Assembly: GCF_000165425.1 (NCBI RefSeq)
Contig: NW_001799619.1
Coordinates: forward strand, 128,578-192,577
Source: Paramecium tetraurelia
Lineage: Eukaryota; Ciliophora; Oligohymenophorea; Peniculida; Parameciidae
DNA length: 64,000 nt
Reading direction: 5' to 3'
The notes under the pieces are model-generated. The model was given only the letters and a program-made list of their open reading frames with translations, did not search any database and was not told the origin of the DNA. Shown piece by piece: positions 11,369 to 23,365 of this stretch (within the stretch, counting starts at the first letter, position 1; every line of letters begins with the position of its first letter). Made by a program: the position numbers and the translations under genes.

Positions 11369-12773
11369 ATGCAACAATAGGAAAAATAACAGGAATCCAG
11401 TGATGAGGAAATAGAAGTGTAAGGCGAAGAAAAATAATAGCAACAATAATAACAGCAACTCAATGTTGTATAGAAGTAAACCCAATACAATCAATAATTG
11501 TTGGATAAATTGAATAAACCACATTAATTTTGGGAAACACAGCCTATGCCAAATATTAATGAGTTGGAATCCTTAAAGGCTGGTCCTATTTAAGAGGGAA
11601 TTTTAGCTGATGTTAGAAAGGATCCCTATAGTTTAATCTCTAAATTTGAATGGTGTAATGTCGATTTGAGAAATGATGAACAAGCCTAACAAGTATTCCT
11701 ATTTCTTTAATTTAGGTATATACATTGTTGAAAGAAAACTACGTCGAAGATGATGATAACATGTTTAGATTCGATTACTCAATTGACTTTCTGAGATGGG
11801 CGTTGTTGCCTCCAGGACAACACCCCGATTGGATTGTGGGGGTTAAGGTAAATTAAAAGCTGGTTGGATTTATTACTGGAATCCCAGTTACATTACATAT
11901 TGAGAATTAGTAAACAAAAGTTAAGATGACAGAAATCAACTTCCTATGTGTTCACAAAAAAATCAGAGCAAACAGATTGGCTCCAGTTTTGATCAAAGAA
12001 ATTACAAGAAGAGTCCACATTAAAAACATGTGGCAAGCAGTCTATACAGCTGGAATAGTTGTACCCACTCCAATTTCCTAAACAAGATACTATCACAGAA
12101 GCTTGAATGCCAAGAAATTAATTGAAGTTGGATTTTCATCTCTTTCTGCAAGACAAACCATTGCAAGATAATAAAAACTCTACAAATTGCCTGAAGAGCC
12201 AAAAACCTAAGGATTGAGACCTATGAAAAAAAAAGATGTAGCTTAAGTTACTAAATTATTAAATGAATATTTGAAGTAATTTAAATCTTTTTATTTTAGA
12301 TAATTCAAATTGTATTTTAAATATACTGAAGATGAAGTCAAGCATTGGTTTTTACCAAGAAAGGATGTAATAAGCACATACGTTGTTGAAAAAGAACAAG
12401 GAGTGGTTACAGATTTCTTATCTTTTTATAATCTTCCAAGTTAGGTGATTAAAAATCCAAAACACACACATTTAAGAGTAATATATCATTTCGATATCAT
12501 CAAAGGCTGCCTACTCGTATTATAATGTGGCTACTTAAACTCCAATTGTATAATTAATGTATGACGCATTGATCCTAGCAAAAAATGAAGGTTATGATGT
12601 ATTCAATGCTTTGGACATTATGGAAAATGAAAAGTTTTTGAAAGTATCTGTTTTGATAATGTTAGGAATTAATGTTCTGTCCAGGTGATGGGTAATTGAA
12701 TTATTATCTATACAATTGGAAATTGGAGAGTAATATGCTTAAACCAGAAGAAATAGGAATTGTTCTTGTATGA
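11369..12773 (+). CDS. NMT: Glycylpeptide N-tetradecanoyltransferase (N-myristoyltransferase)
   Basis: About 435 residues, introns of 23, 24, 28 and 22 nt. It transfers myristate from myristoyl-CoA to the N-terminal glycine of target proteins in the cytosol. After an acidic, Gln-rich N-terminal extension come family hallmarks: [53 protein letters not shown], the [16 protein letters not shown] stretch, and the C-terminal [14 protein letters not shown] ending in IGIVLV, close to the usual C terminus whose carboxylate is catalytic. Length is near that of the animal enzyme. Its upstream neighbour encodes a protein starting MGNECKQC, a plausible substrate. Confidence 0.95.
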
Positions 12774-12803
12774 GTATTAAATAATATACAAATATAAAAT
12801 TCA

Positions 12804-13512
12804 ATGTCTGATGCATATAGAAGTAATTTAGAAAGAATTTAAGGATTGATCTAATAATTAAGATCTGACATACAGAAAAGGGAATAAAAGTTTAATGCCA
12901 ACCAACCTGTTGGAATAATCGACGGAGAAATCAGAGGACTCATCTCTAAGATAGGTATCCGGATTTCATTATATATTCAAAGAAAGAGAAATAGAATTGT
13001 TGAAATCCCTTATTGAGAGGCAAAACTAAAATTAAGAAATATTGTAGAAAGAAGGAGAAACAAGAAAAAATAAATTATTGGAATTGTAGAATGTAGCTGC
13101 GGAATTAAAACAAACTTTTGACAAATCTTTGAGATCTAAACAGGATTAATTATTTGACAATAGGTCTAATGGGGGTAAGCAATATAAAGACACAGAGACA
13201 TTATAACAAATGGATAATAAATAATTGCATTCAAATTAGAAACAATTACAAAAAGAGTAAGAATAGAAACTTGACGTATGCATAGATTAATTGGATACTC
13301 TCAAAGTGTAAAGTAAAAACATTGGGAATACTGTGGACGAATAAAATAGATTGCTTGGAGAGATTGAAAAAGATATGGACAAAACAAATAAGGAAATGAT
13401 CAATGTAAATGGAAAATTGAAAAAGTTTCTAAACTCATCATCCTACTGTTGCCTATATCTATTTATAGCATTGGAATTAGTTGGATTAGTAATGATTATT
13501 CTTTTTGTATGA
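12804..13512 (+). CDS. Qc-SNARE (syntaxin 6/8-like)
   Basis: 226 residues, one 28-nt intron. The N-terminal half is helical; the C-terminal half is a SNARE motif (CIDQLDTLKVQSKNIGNTVD, then EQNRLLGEIEKDMDKTN) with glutamine at the zero-layer position, followed by a hydrophobic anchor (CCLYLFIALELVGLVMIILFV) that ends the protein. This is the layout of Qc-SNAREs of the syntaxin 6/8/10 type, which act in endosome-Golgi fusion. The start at MSDAYRSNLERIQGL is only 31 bp from the NMT stop. The exact subclass is uncertain. Confidence 0.85.
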
Positions 13513-13675
13513 ATAAATAAAAATTAAATCATGCACTTTAACAGGTCTATTATAAATTTAGGTATTAATCATTAACGCTTTATATCGGATTCTGTTTTAA
13601 TTCATAGAAATTGAATAAACTTATAGCGAATTAACCCATAATTTTTATTATTTTATTAAAAAATCGTTTTTACAA

Positions 13676-14988
13676 ATGAATAAGTCGTTCTTATTCTTAT
13701 AAGTAATAATTTGCTTGTCAGTTGCAGTTAATATGTAATTTTGAATTGTTGATTATAAGCCAAAATGACTAGAAATTCTTAGAACCTGAAAAAAAGAAGG
13801 TAATTCATATTCAATTACAAGAAAGAGAAACCAAGGTCTAAGATAAATAAGACTTCTATAAACTAGTTGCTATGAATCAAGATAAATTAAGTGAGTCTTC
13901 CTTTGCCTAAACACAGCAATCAGGTCCTGAATATATGAGAATGCATAATTACAAAAATATTCAATACACTGCTGACTTAGGAATAGGCTAACCTGGAAAC
14001 ACATTCAAAGTTGTATTAGATACAGGAAGTGCTAACTTATGGATCGATTCAAATAGATGTTAAGAGGAAGGCTGCATGAGACACAAACAATATAATCACG
14101 AGGACAGTCACTCGTTTTTGCCTTTGAATTAAGAATTGAATGTTGAATTTGGAAGTGGTGATTTGAAAGGAGTTGTGAATGCTGATACTGTTTATTTTGG
14201 TGAAGTTACATTACCAAGATAAAATTTGGCAGAGATTACAAGTGAAAATGGAGCAATCTTTAGAGATCTTGACTTCGATGGTATTCTTGGTTTGGCCTAT
14301 CCAAAAATGGCACCAAAGAATTTCAATCCAGTTTTTGATAATCTCATGGATTAAAGAGTTTTGGAGAGAAACTAATTTTCATTCTATTTTGCTAAAGATG
14401 CAAATGACATTGCTCATAGTGAATTTACTTTGGGAGGTTACAATCCAGCCCATGTAGATGGAGATATTCATTATCATGATGTTATTGACAAGTACTATTG
14501 GATGATTAAAGCTGATAATATTTTGGTAGATAACAAAGATATTGGTTTATGTCATGGATCTTGCAGACTTATTGTTGATACTGGAACATCAATCATGAGT
14601 GGACCCTTTGATGATTTGGGTACCTTGTTGAGAACCTTGAATGTAAAATCTCATTGCCATGAAATCAATACTTTACCTACAATTACATTTAAGATTGATG
14701 ATGTTGATTATACATTGGAACCTGAAGAATATGTCAAGCCTACTAATTTTGATGCAGCCTAATTGACAGAAGTTAATGAGGGAGATGATTTATGTAATTT
14801 CTAATTTAATTCTTATAGAGGCATTAATTGAAGTTAACAACTGGGATTGTATAGCAGCCTTCATGCCTTTAGATATTTAATAACCTCAAGGACCTGCTTG
14901 GATTTTAGGAGACGTCTTCCTTAGAAAATATTACAGCATATACGATAGAGACAATGATTAAGTTGGTTTCGCTAAAGCTAAAAAATGA
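13676..14988 (+). CDS. Pepsin/cathepsin D-type aspartic protease
   Basis: About 420 residues with two 25-nt introns. A signal peptide (MNKSFLFLQVIICLSVAV) precedes a short propeptide. Both catalytic motifs of family A1 are present: VLDTGSANLW near residue 107 and LIVDTGTSIM near residue 292. The flap region reads FGSGDLKG, where cathepsin D has a YGTG-like motif, so the usual flap tyrosine is replaced by Phe. The C-terminal part includes AWILGDVFLRKYYSIYDRDN and GFAKAK, typical of the family. Likely a lysosomal/phagosomal or secreted protease; no membrane anchor is seen. Confidence 0.93.
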
Positions 14989-15011
14989 TTTATTAATACA
15001 TAAAATAAAAA

Positions 15012-15644
15012 TTTGCTTAATAAAATACTTGATACCCGTAGGAGTTCTCCTGTCATATATTCATAATTAGATCACTTCGAATAAAGTTAGAAATTTATTA
15101 ATAAATATTGGAGATGATGGTTGGAATTCTACAATTAAAATTTAAGACTTGTTATGTTTTATATTAATAGGATTTATGGAAGTTTAGATTATTTGAGAAT
15201 GTCAGCCATTTATTTGGATTAAATTGACAATCTAATTGAATATACAATCAAAGTATATTTTTAAGTATTTATCAAAAAATATCCTGAAATATTAATAATG
15301 ATGCTAGAGTCTCAGATATCAAATGGTAATAAAAAAGAAAATGGAAACTTAATTATCTAGATTCTCTTATTAAATATAGGCTATTTTATTTATTTTCAAA
15401 GTATTTTATAAGTTTTCATTCTTCAAAGTAAATAACTTATGTCAATCTTATTCAAATTAAGAATGTTTATAAATTAGGTTTCAATCATCAAATTACAAGA
15501 ATAATACGAGAAGGGTATCAATTTTACTTGGATCTAATTTTGATAATAAGGGATGGAAGGGAAGTTTACTTTTCTGAACAGCAATATTTATTAATTTCAG
15601 ATGAAGGAATTTATTGTAATTATTGTAAATAGCTTAAAAATTGA
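15012..15644 (+). pseudogene. Broken gene of unknown family
   Basis: Two protein-like segments lie in different frames and cannot be joined. The first (about 15012-15270) reads IPVGVLLSYIHNQITSNK, then GDDGWNSTIKIQDL and LDYLRMSAIYLDQIDNL after a 20-nt intron. The second (about 15288-15644) reads DIKWQQKRKWKLNYLDSLI and ends in SDEGIYCNYCKQLKN before TGA. No ATG opens the first segment in frame, and no GT...AG interval between them restores phase; the second is preceded by an in-frame TGA. It may be a decaying gene copy, or a gene whose introns I failed to find. Family unknown. Confidence 0.4.
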
Positions 15645-15781
15645 AATTTAATACTTAATTAAGAATATTCATAAAAAACATATATAGAATTTATTGGATT
15701 TAATATTGAATTTATAAAGATAATAGATTAATTTAATTGATATTAATTAATTGATTTAATAATAAAATTAACAAATATTCA

Positions 15782-17632
15782 ATGAGCAAAGAGGAATAGA
15801 GTCAATAAAATGAATAGCCATATAAAAGGCAAAGAAGACCAAGGTAACACACCAATGAAGAGGAATCTAATTAATTTTGGAAAAACAATTAATATTTTGC
15901 TCAAGGGTAAATTGACGAGGGTGATGATGAAGATTCGGAAGAATATTATCCATAGTAATCTTCTGCATCTGAAGAAATTTCAAAAGAAAATGATACAGGT
16001 GACTATATAGATTCTTTGGATTAATGGTAAGATTGTTCAGATTCAAAAGTATAATTAAAATAATAGTAAGAATCGCCATCCAAAAGCTTTATCAAACTAA
16101 TGAGAAAAAATCTAGAGCAATTCTCTACAATGAGAGGAGTGCATACATAAGTTGATATTGCTACTCTGCCTCGTTTAGGTGAGACATCTTACGTTTATTT
16201 TAATGAAGAGTAGAAATTTAAAACTGAATTTCAAGATGTTCTAAATAGATTCTATAAATCTATTCCCTATTCTAAGAAAATTAAAAGGGAAGATGATTAA
16301 GTTAAATGCAAAACTGAGTTTCACGGTGACTTATTTGATTTCGAAGATAAAAGATATTTTATTGATATTGAAATTTAGTAATTGCAAAGAATTTTGAAAT
16401 TATACAAAACACAAAAGTTTGATTCCTACCTTGCTTATCGTAAACTCACAAGAGATTAAAATTTGGATTTTTAATAATCAATTCAGAAATAATTAGATTT
16501 ATTAAGATAAAAGAAAAGATAAATGGATGCCTAATTGGAAGAAGAGAAAAGATGTTTCAATCTATCAATTGATTAATAATACATATTAAAATTGAAAGAA
16601 TACACTAAATGTTTGACGCCTCGATATTTTCAAAGCTAAAGTAATCTGAAGTATGAACAACTGTTATTAAATGAGAATCCACTCTTCCAAATATATCCAT
16701 TTGATAAATAGCCTTAATGGCTTCTTTAATATCAGGAAACCTATAAAATTTTCAATTAGAAATTTTAATTACTTTAAGCTCCTCTTTATTTTTATAGTTT
16801 TTAAGATGCAAATGCTTTAAAGATAGCTTCTCATCTCATTTTGAAATCCATAAAGTAATTGGAATAAGTATCCAAAAATAAGTTTATTGCCAAAATATTT
16901 GTTGATCTGATCAACGCTCTCTTTAATATTGACATTCCTGAAGCAGATCTGTTATTTAATACTGAGCTGTTGAACGAAGAAATTATCCACATCTTGACTA
17001 CTTAAGATAAGTAAAACCTATTGAATTAACCTGAATAATATAAGCCATTTCCTACTCCTGATGACCCTGGAGTTCAAACTAAAACTAAATTGAGGTTTTA
17101 TCCAAACTTCAAAATTGAAGAATATGCCCTTTATGGAAGACCTGTGTTTGAATTCTCAATGAGATATTTGTATGAAATCTATCTAAGAATATAAAGCATA
17201 ACATAAATATCAACTAAAATAACATACAAAAATATAGAATATACGATTGGAAATTTAATTATGGAATGTTGCTATAAGTATTTAGAGGATGAGATTACAT
17301 ATGCAGCTTGGCTTACAATTTGCAAATCAATATTTAATGAACAGGATTCGATTTAATTTTAATCTCTAATTTTATTGGTTTAAATGTTTCGAAGATTATT
17401 TTATTAGTATGATGAATGGACAGTAGAATTATTAATCAATTGGATTTATAAGGTGTTGGGTGATGATAGTAAAATTGTGAATGATGATGTACAAATATCG
17501 AATGTGAGTGTTAAAGATATCTTGTCGAAATCTAAGAACAACGCAGAATTATCAAATGCCAAGATGACTAGAGTACAGACAGTAGATGGGTTGATGATCA
17601 TTCATGTTTTTGAGTTTTCATAATTGTATTGA
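15782..17632 (+). CDS. Unrecognised 616-residue protein
   Basis: A single uninterrupted frame of 616 residues without introns, with dozens of TAA/TAG glutamines. The first 100 residues are acidic and low-complexity (GQIDEGDDEDSEEYYP). The middle is rich in Lys/Gln helices (LLRQKKRQMDAQLEEEKR). The rest is globular and helical, including RFYPNFKIEEYALYGRPVF and ECCYKYLEDEITYAAWL. No catalytic motif or membrane segment is visible and I do not recognise the family. It is the best single demonstration in the window that TAA and TAG are sense codons. Confidence 0.85.
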
Positions 17633-17826
17633 AGAATATAAATTTATATGTAATTTAACAATAATTTTTAACATTAATTAAATTGTTAACTATTCAAAAT
17701 TCATATGCTTAATCAATAAAGATATTCTCCAGTATCCCTATTATGATTTATGTAAGGTCAATTAATCAAGATACCAAAAATCAAATGATAATCTTGGATT
17801 TTAGTACATTTTAAGTCACTACATAA

Positions 17827-18695
17827 ATGAATAAACGTGAATTGGCAGAGTTCAGAAAGGAAGTTAGAAATAACATTTTACATCGAGAACCATTCGTTGA
17901 ACCTCAAGAAAAGCCAAGTCTCTATTTAGGAAAATGGGGAAAACCTGATAGACCAACCCTGTAAGAAATCTTAATATTTAGCGAACCATTAAGTTAAAGG
18001 AGAACACCAAATAGCAAAATTCCAGGAGGGTTGAATTTCGATGAAATATTGTAATATATATTTTAATATTTAATAGTAGTTCAAAACGATTTGAACCTTA
18101 ATCTAAAGCAGTACCCTTAAGCAAATTATACCAAGCTGATAAAGGCCCTTAGAGATAGTATAAGGCGGATTCGTTTTTTGATAACTCCTTTAGTAAACCC
18201 TCAAGAGTGAATACTTTAGGCTCTGGATACAAAGAATCTCCATAAAAATCACAATAAAGGTTGGAGAGATTTAAGAGTTGGGATAATATATTAGATGTTC
18301 AATTGAAACTGTAAAACAAGGCAATCAGCAATACAGTGCTTGGAGAATAGCCAGGATTTTACAAATATATCAATGAAACAAAACAAGGACTCTTTGATTA
18401 ACACTATGCTCCTGCACTGACAGTTAAAAACAAAGGCAGCAGTAGAGATCTTAGTTAGTTCTAAAACATCTACAGTGTAACTCCTAGATAAAATTAATCA
18501 CGACATCTATCACCTTAGTTTACAAATAAAAACTTAGAGAAAATTCCATTAACAGATATCGTTAGAATGACTTCACATTTTTCTTCGTTGTCCTCATAAG
18601 AAGTTAAGAAGGTTTCCTCTGGGTACTTTTAAGAACTCATTAATTTATAATAATCCTTGCAAAGAATGATTAGAATGGGAACCAACAATTATTGA
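17827..18695 (+). CDS. Unrecognised Ser/Gln-rich protein
   Basis: 280 residues; exons total exactly 281 codons after a 26-nt intron. It begins MNKRELAEFRKEVRNNIL and contains LYLGKWGKPDRPTLQEILIF near residue 40. The C-terminal two thirds are hydrophilic with many Ser, Gln and Lys residues, suggesting disorder. There is no recognised domain, signal peptide or membrane segment. It converges on a Myb gene with only about 44 bp between stop codons. Probably a ciliate-restricted protein. Confidence 0.75.
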
Positions 18696-18739
18696 ATTAT
18701 TAAATATTATTACTATTGATTTGGAAAAGTTTAATTTCA

Positions 18740-20024
18740 TCATAATTATTGACTTTTTTATTATATCTCTTATGATCTAGATAACAAAGTTTCCTAGCTT
18801 TACACTCCATATTAGACAAATGGAGTATTTATATAATACTGAGGAATATATGGCATAGGTAATTAAGTAGGGAAATAGTACATCATTTTGTATGGTTGTG
18901 CTGTACTATAAATTAATGGATAGTGAGCATAGCAGCTCTGTGAAAGATTGAGACTCTCTTATAGTTGATCCAATTTAGCAACTTAATCTTAATCTGCTTC
19001 TTACTTAACTTGACTTTAGTGGTTTGAGAGCTCTTCCTTTACAATATATTGATTCTGCATCGACCCCAATTTATCTTTTACTTGTGATTAACCTACACAT
19101 TAGGGAATTAGCTTACTGAAGTGTTGTTTGTTGTTATCCTCAATTGATGTCATTTACAACCTAACTTTTTCTTTATCCAAATATTCATTTTCATCCTCAT
19201 TGTCATTTTTCATCTTATATTCATCCTATTTAATATTTGGCAATTTCTTTTATAAATTAAAATATTACTGTAATTCTTTTACGTATTTTTAGTTTGTCTA
19301 TTGTCCTTTTGGCTGTTCTCCTCTGTTTATTATTTGTAGTTTCTTCCTGAATGGACTTCTATAACTCATTATTAGTTTTAGGAACCACATAATAGGGGTT
19401 CTCAATATTAAAATAACGCTTTCGAATGTACGAATAATATCTATTTTTTATTATGTTTTCCTAGAAATAACCATTTTTCATACAGGTCTTCCTTGTAATA
19501 ATTTGGATATCTTGCACCATTTGGACCCAAAGTTTTTATAGCCCTCTACTATAATCATATCTTCTTCTGTTGTAAAAGGTTCTGAATTTATTTCTGGATT
19601 CAATTTATTTACAAATCTTTCCCTAACTTACTTACTAGTGCGATTAGGTATGCATTTGGCTATTTAAACCCAATTTTTCTTATGCACCTGGACTAACTTG
19701 AGTAGTAGCTAGTCTTCCTTGTCAGTCCATGGTTTGCGAATATTGTACTTGAATAAGAAATAACATAAGTACATTATAGGGTTTGATTCTTTTCCATCTC
19801 TATGCACATTGGGAAGGATTACGATTTTGTAATGCCTATGCCACTAATAGCCAATTTGTGCTATGTAATTTTATGGCCTATTTGAGTTAATTGTCTTCTT
19901 TGAGTGACCAAGCTCTTCTTGTTTGGCTACTATTTTTTTAAAGTTCGTTGTTATCGCAGATATTCGAATGCACTTGATTCACAGAAGGTTTATCATCTGG
20001 TTCAAAAGATTGGGCTTAGTCCAT
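18740..20024 (-). CDS. Three-repeat Myb/SANT DNA-binding protein
   Basis: 404 residues; introns of 25, 23 and 22 nt give an exact codon total. Three consecutive Myb repeats are readable: AWSLKEDNQLKQAIKLHSTN, PWTDKEDQLLLKLVQVHKKN followed by PNRTSKQVRERFVNKLNP, and PFTTEEDMIIVEGYKNFG ending in ENIIKNRYYSYIRKR. The regularly spaced tryptophans, some replaced by Phe, are those of a c-Myb-type DNA-binding region. The C-terminal half is Gln-rich and probably disordered. Likely a transcriptional regulator in the nucleus; targets unknown. Confidence 0.9.
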
Positions 20025-20051
20025 TATATTTATTTAATATTAATTCAAAAA

Positions 20052-20639
20052 TCAATGAACACAATCTCTGCTAACAAAATTTCCATAAGACACGAAAATA
20101 TTGTTACAATCTTCAACATAGCTTAACTATTTAAATAGTTAATTACTGTTCTACTTCAAATAATTCTAAATTTAAAATAGCTAACAAAAGGTTAAGTTGA
20201 AAAGTAATGTTAAGTTTAGACCAAACTCTTTTATTAATTCTTCAACTGAATCCAAATCTGAGCCGAAAGGGCTCTGAATGAAAGTATCCCATATTTAATT
20301 TAAAGTATATACCCTTGGTTATTAATTGTGACAATCCGTAGGAAAATTATCAACTACATTATTTATTCATATAAATTGTCAACTGATACCTTACTGCTAG
20401 ACAAATTAGGATTCTATTGAGAATTCTATCTACCAATTGACTAATTATTAGAAATTTCTACCGATATTCAATGATCTAACTTAATAAAATATGGTATTTT
20501 CATTTATAAGCCCTGTATGCTTGATTCTAATTTGAATACTGAGTGTAGCATCAAATGAATTTTAGTTGTAATGGCACTTATTCCATTATGAAATTTAAAC
20601 TAATAAAGGTGGAGAACAGAAGAATATTTTCAAACGCAT
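20052..20639 (-). CDS. Unrecognised 183-residue protein
   Basis: Minus-strand gene with one 36-nt intron, exact total of 184 codons. It starts MRLKIFFCSPPLLVQISQWN, possibly a weak signal peptide. The most distinctive part is VDNFPTDCHNQQPRVYTLNQ, then IWDTFIQSPFGSDLDSVEEL. The C-terminal third has two hydrophobic patches and ends in NFVSRDCVH. No family is recognised. Its stop lies 27 bp upstream of the start of the Myb gene on the same strand, a very tight spacing. Its promoter region carries an inverted repeat. Confidence 0.6.
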
Positions 20640-20968
20640 CATAAAACTAAGCTAACTTTCTTTAATTACTAAAAAATATTGATGACTAACCATAAATTGA
20701 TCTGCTGATTTTGTTTTTAAAAAAAAATAATAATGGGAAATAAGGAAACTCATTGAATATAATTTAAAAATAATTGCGTTTTTTGCTCAAACCATATTGG
20801 ATTGTGGATTTAATTTGAATGAAATACTAAGTGGAGTAATTCGTATGCAGTTATAGCAAATTTTGAGGATGCTTACTGAATGAATCAACTTGTGATTAAT
20901 TTTGTAAAAAACGCAATTATGCTAAAGAATGACGATATTAATATATTATTCATATATTAATTAAATTG
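20640..20968. promoter_or_regulatory. Divergent intergenic promoter region with inverted repeat
   Basis: The 329 bp between divergent ATGs at 20639 (minus) and 20969 (plus) show no convincing coding frame. They contain a 16-bp inverted repeat with one mismatch: taattgcgttttttgc at 20771-20786 and gtaaaaaacgcaatta at 20904-20919. A shared regulatory function is inferred from position only. Confidence 0.45.
20771..20919. repeat. 16-bp inverted repeat, arms 117 bp apart
   Basis: Left arm 20771-20786, right arm 20904-20919. Thirteen central bases (aattgcgtttttt and its complement) match perfectly, and 15 of 16 match overall. The GC-containing core (tgcg) is unusual in such AT-rich intergenic DNA, which makes a chance match less likely. 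Both arms lie between divergent genes, so they could be a protein-binding pair. Confidence 0.6.
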
Positions 20969-21914
20969 ATGGCTGCAATTTCAACATTGAGATTCATCGG
21001 TAAATTTATATTTTCACATTCGAATCCCAAGGATCCAAAATATGGTAAGGTTGTGCATCCATTATTTTGCTTTCTGATAAGTTCAGTGAGTTACATGTAT
21101 GGAAGCATAAAACTGGAAAGTTAAAATAAAGAGGGAATAGAAGATGTAATTGAAATTTTAAATTAGTTTTAAGAATCACAAAATACAAGAAACTTAATTG
21201 CATTAGGAATCCTATTCTATGTGTTGCTAATTGTAATTGCTAGATTCGGTTAAGCAAAATTCACAATATTTTATGAATTAATGTGGGCTTGCAATTTGAG
21301 TTTAATTAGTTCTGCATATGCATTCTGGAAGTATAATCGATGAATAATTAGAAATAAACCATTGATATTGGCAGCCAGCATGATATTGGTGTCTATCGAT
21401 TAAGTGTTGTGGTACGTGGATTTATTGGCATATTCTTTATTTAAAGTTTGGCCTATTGGAGTGGCAAAGTATTTGAATTAATTCCATCTATGTAGATATT
21501 TGACATGGCCATCAACTACGAAGTTGAGATTGCTAACCTCCTTTCATCATATATTTTATTTGCCACTCTGCTTGTACTTCCTAAGAAATCAGTAAGGAAT
21601 CCCAATGTCAGCATGGCAAATAAGCATAGGCATGAGCACAATTCTGACTATAGTTTCAAGGTTTGATCTATAATGTATATTCTAGACTATTGACTCCGAA
21701 ATCAATAATGTTGAAGGGACAGAAAGAAGAAATCTATTTGAATTTAAACTTATCAAGACAATTGTGGAAAGACATCCCGTTTAAAATCTTAACTATAGCT
21801 GATGACAAACCATGGTACTTGGCTTTACCTTTTTTGAGTTTTATGTGGAATTCTGGCAATTATATTCTTGGGTATCAATTATTAAACAGAATATCGAAAT
21901 ATATGAATTAATGA
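20969..21914 (+). CDS. Multi-pass membrane protein, unrecognised
   Basis: 299 residues; introns of 21 and 25 nt give exactly 300 codons. After MAAISTLRFIGKFIFSHSNP come about six hydrophobic segments, for example IALGILFYVLLIVIARFG, ANLSLISSAYAFW-like and LILAASMILVSIDQVLWYV. The C terminus is hydrophilic, then GSGNYILG-like near the end. No transport or receptor signature is recognised. The integral-membrane call is well supported by the hydrophobicity; function and compartment are unknown. Confidence 0.75.
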
Positions 21915-22034
21915 TGAATATTATGATTTGTAATTTATTATTAATTTTATATACAATATTTAGAAATCCAGATATTATTTGTCTATTAGTACTATGATTT
22001 TTTGATAAATACAACCATAAATAATAAAAGAGAA

Positions 22035-23240
22035 ATGATGAGTGATTCAGATTCAGATGACTATGAAGTCAATAATTTCATCCAATCATTTAATAACAAA
22101 TAAAGAAAAGAGGGAATCGATCATTTTAATCCTTACAAATAGAATGGTTCTATGATGGATGACAAATACGGAAAACAATATCACAACATACAGGACAAGT
22201 TCAATCCTAAATATCCATTAATGAATGGAAAGGACTTTGATCACAGAATCGAAAAAAAGAAGATTAATTCATATTGGACTATTGGTGAAGATGTACTTCT
22301 CTTGTAATTGGTTGAACGCTTCAAAACAGAAGATTGGAAACTCATCTCAGATAAGATAAAAACCAAGGATCATATCGAATGTTCAAGAAGGTACACAATG
22401 ATAAGAGAACCAGAAGAATTCGAAGATGAAGAAGAAGAAATTGATTTAACTTGGACACCAAAAGAAGATTCCCTCTTAATTTTTGCATATCGCAAACATA
22501 AAGGAAATTGGGTTAAGATTTAATAAAGATTTCCCCATAGAGACAGACCGTCACTTTAAAAAAGATGGTCTGAAATTGCCTTCATCTAACAATAAGCACC
22601 TACCATCTTCTGGGACATTGAAAGAGACACACGGATTATTTCTAATTTCTTGAATTCTGCTAAATATAATGATATTGCTTCGGATTTAAGTATTCAAGAG
22701 GAATCAATTGAAAATAGATTCCATTTCATGGTTGCCAAATTGAGTGGCTAACTAGAAAAAAAAGGAGTTAAAGTAGAATTGCCCAAAAAGGTATTCGATT
22801 CCGTTTAATTTACTGAAGCTTAAGGATAATTAGCACTGCAAACTAAGTAATAAACTGTCGATATTCCAAATGAGTAACATCAACATTAATAAAGTGACAA
22901 ATTTACTATTGATAATATTTTGAATGATTAAAAACATTAGGAAACTAATGGTGGAATAAATAGTAAGATAGAAAATCAAACCAAGTTTGAATTGCCTGTT
23001 CAACAAACACAAATTTTGACTCATTTCAACGATTAGATTAAAGTGAATGATGAATAAATAACTTAAAACAATCACTAAGATACTTAACAGACATAAGAAG
23101 AATAAAAATTAGTAGAACAAAAGGAAAGATTATTGATAAACGACACCCTGTTAATGATGAAAAAAAGCTTAGAACAATAGAATTAGCATTTTGATTCCTT
23201 GTATGATATCAAAGACTTATTATTGTAAAATGTAATATGA
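22035..23240 (+). CDS. Myb/SANT-domain protein
   Basis: 401 residues without introns. An acidic N terminus (MMSDSDSDDYEVNNFIQSF) is followed by two SANT/Myb-like repeats: SYWTIGEDVLLLQLVERFK with HIECSRRYTMI, and LTWTPKEDSLLIFAYRKHKG with PHRDRPSLQKRWSEI. A third, weaker repeat follows (IFWDIERDTRIISNFLNSAK). The C-terminal 200 residues are Gln/Asn-rich and disordered. This is a second Myb-type protein within 3 kb of the three-repeat Myb gene, but the sequences differ enough that a recent duplication is unlikely. Confidence 0.85.
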
Positions 23241-23365
23241 TTGAGCCTTATTCATTTTGATCTATTAAATATTTTTAATTCATACATCGCAACAACATAT
23301 ACATGAATGTCTTACTATAACATTTTTTATGTTTAATTTATTTTTCAATAATAAAATTATATAAA

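Noticed and set aside
11369-14988. Apparent frameshifts in NMT, SNARE and protease genes
   Set aside because: Each is resolved by a 22-28 nt GT...AG intron, so programmed frameshifting or sequencing error is not needed.
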